Assembly (NCBI GenBank): GCA_937891325.1
Contig: CALAFU010000197.1
Location: forward strand, 1 to 10,612
Source of the DNA: an uncultured Candidatus Melainabacteria bacterium
GTDB lineage: Bacteria; Cyanobacteriota; Vampirovibrionia; Gastranaerophilales; Gastranaerophilaceae
DNA: 10,612 nt
Reading direction: 5' to 3'
Shown here: positions 6,253-10,612 of the stretch, one piece after another
Layout of the letters: the number at the start of each line of letters is the position of its first letter
Numbering within the stretch: position 1 is the stretch's first letter
The notes under the pieces: model-generated
What the model was told of the DNA's origin: nothing
Database searches by the model: none
The model's input: the letters and a program-made list of their open reading frames with translations, nothing else
Translations under genes and position numbers: made by a program

Positions 6253-6588
6253 ATGGTCGATAAAAAATTTATAGCAGACAAGATTAAAGAATTTCGTAAA
6301 AAAGCAGGACTAACTCAAACTGAATTAGCTCAAAAAATCGGCATTGGCGAAAAACAAATCAGTAAAATTGAAAACTATACTAATTTACCGTCCCTAACAA
6401 CATTTTTTAAAATTATTGACTATTTAAAAATAGATATTTCAGAGTTTAAAATTAACACAATTCCGCTTGTTAATAAAAACAGATTAGAGCTTGAAAAATT
6501 CATATATAGTTCAACTGAAGACGAACTAGAATTTTTAGTCGGAGTTGTAAAAAACTTAAAAAACTATATGGATAATAAAAAATTTTAG
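6253..6588 (+). CDS. XRE-family helix-turn-helix regulator
   Basis: The 111-residue protein begins with a Cro/C1-type DNA-binding domain (about 7-64): Ile-Lys-Glu-Phe-Arg-Lys-Lys-Ala-Gly-Leu-Thr-Gln (11-22), Glu-Leu-Ala-Gln-Lys-Ile-Gly (24-30) and the recognition segment Glu-Lys-Gln-Ile-Ser-Lys-Ile-Glu (33-40). Leu-Pro-Ser-Leu and Ile-Ile-Asp-Tyr-Leu-Lys-Ile follow. The last 45 residues form a charged helical tail, possibly for dimerisation. The start must be ATG 6253: an in-frame TAG lies at 6241 and there is no other nearby start. The ribosome binding site GAGG (6236-6239) is 13 nt away, an unusually long spacing that suggests weak translation. It diverges from the LuxR-type gene over about 256 bp and lies upstream of the exporter operon on the same strand, with a 133-bp gap. 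No neighbouring toxin or peptidase makes it an obvious antitoxin or phage repressor. Targets are unknown. Confidence 0.9.
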   Translation: MVDKKFIADKIKEFRKKAGLTQTELAQKIGIGEKQISKIENYTNLPSLTTFFKIIDYLKIDISEFKINTIPLVNKNRLELEKFIYSSTEDELEFLVGVVKNLKNYMDNKKF

Positions 6589-6678
6589 CTTGCAATATAT
6601 AGTATCTTAAATAAATTTATAAAATAATAAGTCTTAATATGTGTCGCTAGATAATATATACATATTTTTCGTTTATTG

Positions 6679-6684
6679 TATAAT
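6679..6684 (+). promoter_or_regulatory. Candidate -10 of the exporter operon
   Basis: A perfect TATAAT lies 37 bp before the exporter start codon, which leaves room for a leader of about 30 nt. No convincing -35 exists at 16-18 bp upstream. A second match, TATAAA at 6696-6701, would leave almost no leader before the ribosome binding site GGAAAG (6709-6714). Confidence 0.35.
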
Positions 6685-6721
6685 ATTCTTATAGGTATAA
6701 ATAGACACGGAAAGATATATT

Positions 6722-8548
6722 ATGAAATTAAATTCAACTCAAGCAAAAAATTCATTTAAATATGGTTGGTTATTATCTCGTATATGGCCATATATTAGAC
6801 CTTATTGGTTTAGAATTCTATTAACATTTATGGTAGCAATTCCTTTAGGTTTGTTAGACGGCGTAACTGCATTTGCACTAAAACCATTTATGGATTATGT
6901 AGTAGGTAAACAAGATTGGGTATTCCACATCTTTAGCCATGAATATACTTTAACTTGGCAATTGTTCGCCTTCTTAATTCCATTCCTTGTTGTAGCATTC
7001 GCTGCTGTTCAAGGTTTGTTGAGATACTTAAATGAATACTTATCAGCATGGACAAGCCAACATATTACAAATGACGTAAAAATTGACTTATTCCATAAAT
7101 TAATTTATATGCACCCTCAATTCTTTGATGAAAACTCTTCTGGTGTAATCATTCAAAGATATATGAACGACCCTCAAACAGCTTCTGCTGGTATCGTGGA
7201 TCAAATTAAAACAATTACAACAAGTTTATTTGGTGCATTAGGTTTAATCGCAGTAATGCTTTACAGTTCTTGGAGATTAGCAATCGTTGGAGTTTTAGTT
7301 CTTAACGTTGCATTCTTGCCTGTTGCTTTAATTAGAAAAAGAATTAAATCAGCATCTAATAAAAATATGGTAATCGGTGGTAATATCACAACTAACATTA
7401 ACGAAACTTATAGCGGTAATAAGGTTATGGCTGCTTACGGCTTACAAGAACGTCAAGAAAAGGATTTCATTACTCAAATTTGGAACTCTTTTGACGTAAA
7501 TATGTCATTAACAAAACGTGCAGGTTGGATGTCACCAATTATGTACTTAATTGCATCAGTTGGTATCGCATTAGTACTTGCTTACGGTACTCACTTAATC
7601 AATTCTGGCATTATGACAGCAGGTTCATTTGCATCATTCGTAACTTCATTGTTATTACTTTACAAACCTGTTAAAACTTTGGGTAATACATTGACAAACA
7701 TTCAAAACATCTTTGTTGCAATGGGACGTGTATTTGAATTATTTGACGTAAAACCTGAAATTACAGATGCTCCAGATGCAATTGAAATGAAATCATTAGA
7801 AAGAGATATCAAATTCGAAAACGTTGAGTTTGAATACGTTGAAAATACTCCTGTAATCAAAAACTTAAACTTAACAGTAAATAAAAACGAAACTCTTGCA
7901 ATCGTTGGTAATTCAGGAGGTGGTAAATCAACACTTGTAAACTTATTACCTAGATTTTATGATATCAAATCAGGTGCTATCAAGTTTGATGATGTAGATA
8001 TTAGAAAATTCACTCTTGATTCATTAAGAAGAAATATTTCTATGGTATTCCAAGATAATTTCTTATACTCAGGAACTATCAAAGAAAATATCTTAATGGG
8101 CAATGAAAATGCAACAGAAGAAGATTTGAACAATGCAATTGAATATGCTCACTTACAAGATGTTATTGCAGAACTTCCTGACGGCTTAGAAACAATGTTG
8201 GGCGAAAGAGGTCTAACACTTTCAGGCGGTCAACGTCAACGTGTAGCAATTGCTAGAGCAATGATTAGAAAAGCTCCTATCGTTATTTTAGACGAAGCTA
8301 CAAGCGCATTAGACAACGAATCAGAGGCATTAGTTCAAAAAGCTATTGATAACTTAATGCAAAACAGAACTGTATTCATCATTGCACACAGATTGTCAAC
8401 AATCAAAAATGCTGATAGAATCGCAGTTATCAACGAAGGTGAACTTGTAGAACTTGGTACTCACGACGAATTAATGGCAATTGATAAGGGTGCATATAAA
8501 GCTCTTTATGAAATGCAATTCCGTTCTCAAGAGGAAGTTGTTAAATAG
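6722..8548 (+). CDS. msbA: MsbA-like ABC exporter (fused membrane and ATPase domains)
   Basis: This is a 608-residue half-transporter of the type IV (B-family) ABC exporters. The membrane part (about 30-315) has six likely helices, roughly 31-50, 80-101, 165-182, 184-204, 270-290 and 297-313. The ATPase part has Walker A Gly-Asn-Ser-Gly-Gly-Gly-Lys-Ser-Thr (396-404), a Q-loop Gln444, the signature Leu-Ser-Gly-Gly-Gln (500-504), Walker B Val-Ile-Leu-Asp-Glu (521-525) and the H-loop His556. All catalytic residues are present, so a homodimer should be active. Length and N-terminus (Arg-Ile-Trp-Pro-Tyr-Ile-Arg-Pro-Tyr) fit the MsbA family, which flips lipid A-core across the inner membrane. The glycosyltransferase 6 bp downstream supports that role. 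GGAAAG lies 7 nt before the ATG. Export of another lipid or glycolipid cannot be excluded. Confidence 0.93.
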   Translation: MKLNSTQAKNSFKYGWLLSRIWPYIRPYWFRILLTFMVAIPLGLLDGVTAFALKPFMDYVVGKQDWVFHIFSHEYTLTWQLFAFLIPFLVVAFAAVQGLLRYLNEYLSAWTSQHITNDVKIDLFHKLIYMHPQFFDENSSGVIIQRYMNDPQTASAGIVDQIKTITTSLFGALGLIAVMLYSSWRLAIVGVLVLNVAFLPVALIRKRIKSASNKNMVIGGNITTNINETYSGNKVMAAYGLQERQEKDFITQIWNSFDVNMSLTKRAGWMSPIMYLIASVGIALVLAYGTHLINSGIMTAGSFASFVTSLLLLYKPVKTLGNTLTNIQNIFVAMGRVFELFDVKPEITDAPDAIEMKSLERDIKFENVEFEYVENTPVIKNLNLTVNKNETLAIVGNSGGGKSTLVNLLPRFYDIKSGAIKFDDVDIRKFTLDSLRRNISMVFQDNFLYSGTIKENILMGNENATEEDLNNAIEYAHLQDVIAELPDGLETMLGERGLTLSGGQRQRVAIARAMIRKAPIVILDEATSALDNESEALVQKAIDNLMQNRTVFIIAHRLSTIKNADRIAVINEGELVELGTHDELMAIDKGAYKALYEMQFRSQEEVVK

Positions 8549-8554
8549 GTATTT

Positions 8555-9589
8555 ATGAACGAAAAACAAAAAATTTTAATAATCAGATTATCTTCGCTAG
8601 GTGATGTTATATTTAACATTCCCCTAGCGAATGTTTTAAAACAAAATGGTTATGAAGTTTCTTGGCTTGTCGGCGAAAAAGGATTAGATGTAATTCAAAA
8701 CAATCCTTGTGTTGACAAAGTCTTTTTTGCGCCTGTTGAAAAATGGAAAAAGAACAAAAACATTTTTCAAAATATAAAAGAAATGGTTTCTATAATAAAA
8801 GACATTCGCAAAGAAAAGTTTGACATAGCTTTAGATACGCAAATGCTTATGAAAAGTATTCTTTGGACAAAATTTTGTGGTGCAAAAAGAAGAATTATAG
8901 CACGTGACGCTAAAGAATTTTCAATTATTGGTGCAAATGAAATAATTCCCGCAATAAGAGACAAGTTCAACAGAAACATGGTTAATGCAAACCTTCGTTT
9001 TGCACAATATTTAGGACTTAATACTGATAAAACAACTGTAACACTTCCACCTTCAAGTGAAGAAGTTATTTCAAAAATAAATGATTTATTGAAAGATTTA
9101 GATTATTCTAAACCAATAGCAGTTGTTGCCCCAACTACAACTTGGGTCGGCAAACATTGGGATAAAGAAAATTGGAAAGAATTAATCAAAAGAATTGAAA
9201 ACGATTATACTCTAATCTTTACAGGTACTAAAAAAGACGAAGATTACATTAATTATATCGGTGGCAATAGACATTTAAGCCTTGCAGGTAAAACTAACTT
9301 AAAAGAATTTATTGAAGTTTTACGCAGAGCTAATTTGGTTATTTCACTTGATAACGGTGCAACTCACCTTGCTTGGGCAACACAAAAGCCAAAAGTGTTA
9401 TCTATATTTTGTTGTACACCTCAAGGACTTTATGCACCAATTGATGAAAAATGTTTAACTGTTTCAACTACGACATGCACACCATGTCATCATAGAAAAT
9501 GCAAATTAAAAAATAATAAATATATTTGTACAAAATCACCTTCAGTTGATGAAGTTATAAATGGCTTAAAATCACTTATATCAAAATAA
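8555..9589 (+). CDS. Glycosyltransferase family 9 (heptosyltransferase-like)
   Basis: The 344-residue protein has the GT9 hallmarks. An N-terminal Rossmann strand runs into Arg-Leu-Ser-Ser-Leu-Gly-Asp-Val (11-18). Val-Val-Ala-Pro-Thr-Thr-Thr-Trp (190-197) opens the second Rossmann domain, followed by Lys-His-Trp (200-202). Asp-Asn-Gly-Ala-Thr-His-Leu-Ala-Trp-Ala lies at 266-275, where the nucleotide-sugar site is. A C-terminal cysteine pattern (308, 311, 316, 325) is of the kind seen in WaaC/WaaF relatives. Such enzymes add heptose (or a related sugar) to the inner core of lipopolysaccharide at the cytoplasmic face of the inner membrane. It starts 6 bp after the exporter stop, with only TAGGT or the more distant GAGGAAG as ribosome binding site, so translation is probably coupled. 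The donor and acceptor sugars cannot be read from the sequence. Confidence 0.92.
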   Translation: MNEKQKILIIRLSSLGDVIFNIPLANVLKQNGYEVSWLVGEKGLDVIQNNPCVDKVFFAPVEKWKKNKNIFQNIKEMVSIIKDIRKEKFDIALDTQMLMKSILWTKFCGAKRRIIARDAKEFSIIGANEIIPAIRDKFNRNMVNANLRFAQYLGLNTDKTTVTLPPSSEEVISKINDLLKDLDYSKPIAVVAPTTTWVGKHWDKENWKELIKRIENDYTLIFTGTKKDEDYINYIGGNRHLSLAGKTNLKEFIEVLRRANLVISLDNGATHLAWATQKPKVLSIFCCTPQGLYAPIDEKCLTVSTTTCTPCHHRKCKLKNNKYICTKSPSVDEVINGLKSLISK

Positions 9590-9620
9590 TACAACTTTGT
9601 AACATTTTATTAACAGAGGC

Positions 9621-9652
9621 GACTTAATTACTAAACTTTTAGTAATTAAGTC
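9621..9652. promoter_or_regulatory. Perfect 15-bp palindrome upstream of the helical protein gene (candidate operator)
   Basis: Arms 9621-9635 and 9638-9652 are perfect inverse complements around a 2-bp spacer. The core ATTACTA-N6-TAGTAAT (9627-9646) matches the core and spacing of the palindrome at 4054-4073. It ends 50 bp before the start codon at 9697. The right arm is followed by CGATATAT, not a T-run, so it is not a normal intrinsic terminator for the exporter operon. An operator, or an RNA hairpin, is more likely. Confidence 0.55.
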
Positions 9653-9664
9653 CGATATATAGCA

Positions 9665-9670
9665 TGTAAT
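9665..9670 (+). promoter_or_regulatory. Candidate -10 for the helical protein gene
   Basis: TGTAAT (5 of 6 to TATAAT) lies 28.5 bp downstream of the palindrome centre, nearly the same offset as the candidate -10 at 4091-4096. No consensus -35 is present at the matching position, which is occupied by the palindrome. Confidence 0.3.
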
Positions 9671-9696
9671 TGATAGAGTCATAGGGGTTATGTGAT

Positions 9697-10612
9697 ATGA
9701 GTTCAAATATTCCTTCAATACAAAATATAGGTGATATAGACTTAAGCGCAGCACGCTCTAAGGTAAACAGTGGCGTAGCTGGTGTTTGCATCTCTATCTT
9801 TTCTGATGCAAAAGAAATTAATGCACAACTAGATAAAGCTGAAAGCGCAGGTAAAAAAGCTAAAGGTAAAATTAGCGATGCTAACAAAGACTTAGACGGC
9901 GCTAGAGGCAAAGTTAAAGATGCTGAAGGCAAACAAGATAGCGCAAAAACAAAAGAATCCGATGCAAAGCAAAAAGAAAGTGAAACTAAAAATAATAATT
10001 TAGACTCAGTTGGTAGTAGCACTCAAACAATTAGCCAACAATCAAAAGCTAGAACACAAGCAATGGAAACAAGCCAAGCTAACTTAGAAGCACAAACAAA
10101 TAGTGCAACTGCAACAGGCGAAAGTGCAGGTTCTCAAGTTGATGGCACATCTGCACAAATTCAAGCATTAACACAACAAAGTGAAGCTGCAATGGCTGAA
10201 ATTAGCAGTCTTGAAAGTGATGACGGAACAGGTTCTGGTGTACAAAGCGCATTAACCTTAAAAACAGGCGCTGAAATTCAAGAAATGCAAGAAAATGGAA
10301 CAACTCCACAAAATGATAATGCAGCTAAAATTAATGAAAAATTACAAACAGTTCATAATAACGATACACAAATTCAAACATTAAGCTCTCAAGCACAAGC
10401 AACCGTTGCGAGTGCTCAAGCTGAAGCTGATAGTGTAACACAAGAAGCGACTACTCAACAAGCAGAAGCACAAAATATTCAACAAGAAGCTCAAGCTGAA
10501 CAATCAACACTTGAAGGTTTTTCTTCAACAACAAAACAAGTTACAAACGTAGCTAATATGTTAGATTTAGCAGGAACTGCACTTCAAGCCGTTGGTATTG
10601 GTGTACAAGTTG
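9697..10612 (+). CDS. Long Gln/Ala/Ser-rich helical protein, cut by the right edge
   Basis: An open frame of 305 codons starts at ATG 9697, with AGGGG (9683-9687) 9 nt upstream, and runs off the window. The protein has no signal peptide, no Trp or Tyr, a single Cys (31) and only two Pro (6 and 204). Residues 38-98 are Lys/Glu/Asp/Ala-rich, and 105-275 are Gln/Ala/Thr/Ser/Glu-rich. Both look like long amphipathic helices, probably coiled coil. The last visible residues (about 280-305) turn hydrophobic and contain glycines (Leu-Ala-Gly-Thr-Ala-Leu-Gln-Ala-Val-Gly-Ile-Gly), which could open a membrane hairpin or a packed helical core. I do not recognise a family. By shape it could be a surface, secreted or pore-type helical protein, but that is speculation and the missing C-terminus could decide it. 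The separate promoter-like region and palindrome suggest it is not part of the exporter operon. Confidence 0.8.
   Translation, partial: MSSNIPSIQNIGDIDLSAARSKVNSGVAGVCISIFSDAKEINAQLDKAESAGKKAKGKISDANKDLDGARGKVKDAEGKQDSAKTKESDAKQKESETKNNNLDSVGSSTQTISQQSKARTQAMETSQANLEAQTNSATATGESAGSQVDGTSAQIQALTQQSEAAMAEISSLESDDGTGSGVQSALTLKTGAEIQEMQENGTTPQNDNAAKINEKLQTVHNNDTQIQTLSSQAQATVASAQAEADSVTQEATTQQAEAQNIQQEAQAEQSTLEGFSSTTKQVTNVANMLDLAGTALQAVGIGVQV

Noticed and set aside
9639..10022. A 127-codon hydrophobic open frame on the minus strand
   Set aside because: It lies antisense to the helical protein gene, has no ribosome binding site, and its Leu/Ser/Ala richness is what the complement of Gln/Ala/Lys-rich codons produces.
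1..10612. Alternative genetic code with TGA as a sense codon
   Set aside because: All confident genes are full length without in-frame TGA, and reading through the TGA at 261 gives an implausible protein; the standard bacterial code explains everything.
1..10612. CRISPR array, insertion sequence, tRNA or rRNA gene
   Set aside because: No regularly spaced repeats, transposase, cloverleaf or rRNA-like sequence was seen on either strand.

Overview
The window is AT-rich, with compact genes, TAA or TAG stops on every well-supported gene, and a Gram-negative envelope signature (an MsbA-type exporter next to a family-9 glycosyltransferase). Together with one protein whose disordered N-terminus carries a Pro-Ser-Phe-Thr-Gly motif, this suggests a gut-associated non-photosynthetic cyanobacterial relative (Gastranaerophilales/Vampirovibrionia, 'Melainabacteria'). 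That assignment is an inference from style and gene content; no rRNA or tRNA gene is visible to confirm it.

Layout. Bases 1-366 hold the end of an unrecognised gene and a possible out-of-frame remnant. Bases 445-1938 (minus) encode a 497-residue protein with a C-terminal zinc-peptidase domain that resembles the catalytic domain of anthrax lethal factor. Bases 2081-2836 (minus) encode the tRNA t6A dehydratase TcdA, ended by a strong intrinsic terminator at 2025-2065. Divergent from it is trpS (2944-3987). Bases 4127-5737 encode a second HExxH protein with two EF-hand calcium loops in a duplicated ~116-residue unit. A stand-alone LuxR-type DNA-binding domain (5790-5996, minus) diverges from an XRE-type regulator (6253-6588). 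An MsbA-like ABC exporter (6722-8548) and a GT9 glycosyltransferase (8555-9589) form a two-gene envelope operon. The window ends inside a long Gln/Ala/Ser-rich helical protein (9697 to the right edge).

How they may work together. tcdA, trpS and the exporter/glycosyltransferase pair are housekeeping genes. The accessory interest lies in three unusual proteins: the lethal-factor-like zincin, the EF-hand zincin, and the helical protein with a hydrophobic glycine-containing stretch at the right edge. Two of these, the EF-hand zincin and the helical protein, share an upstream palindrome, ATTACTA-N6-TAGTAAT, about 50 bp before each start codon and about 28 bp before a plausible -10 hexamer. They could therefore be co-regulated by one dyad-binding activator. 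The LuxR-type and XRE-type regulators in the window are candidates, but nothing in the sequence links either one to the site directly.
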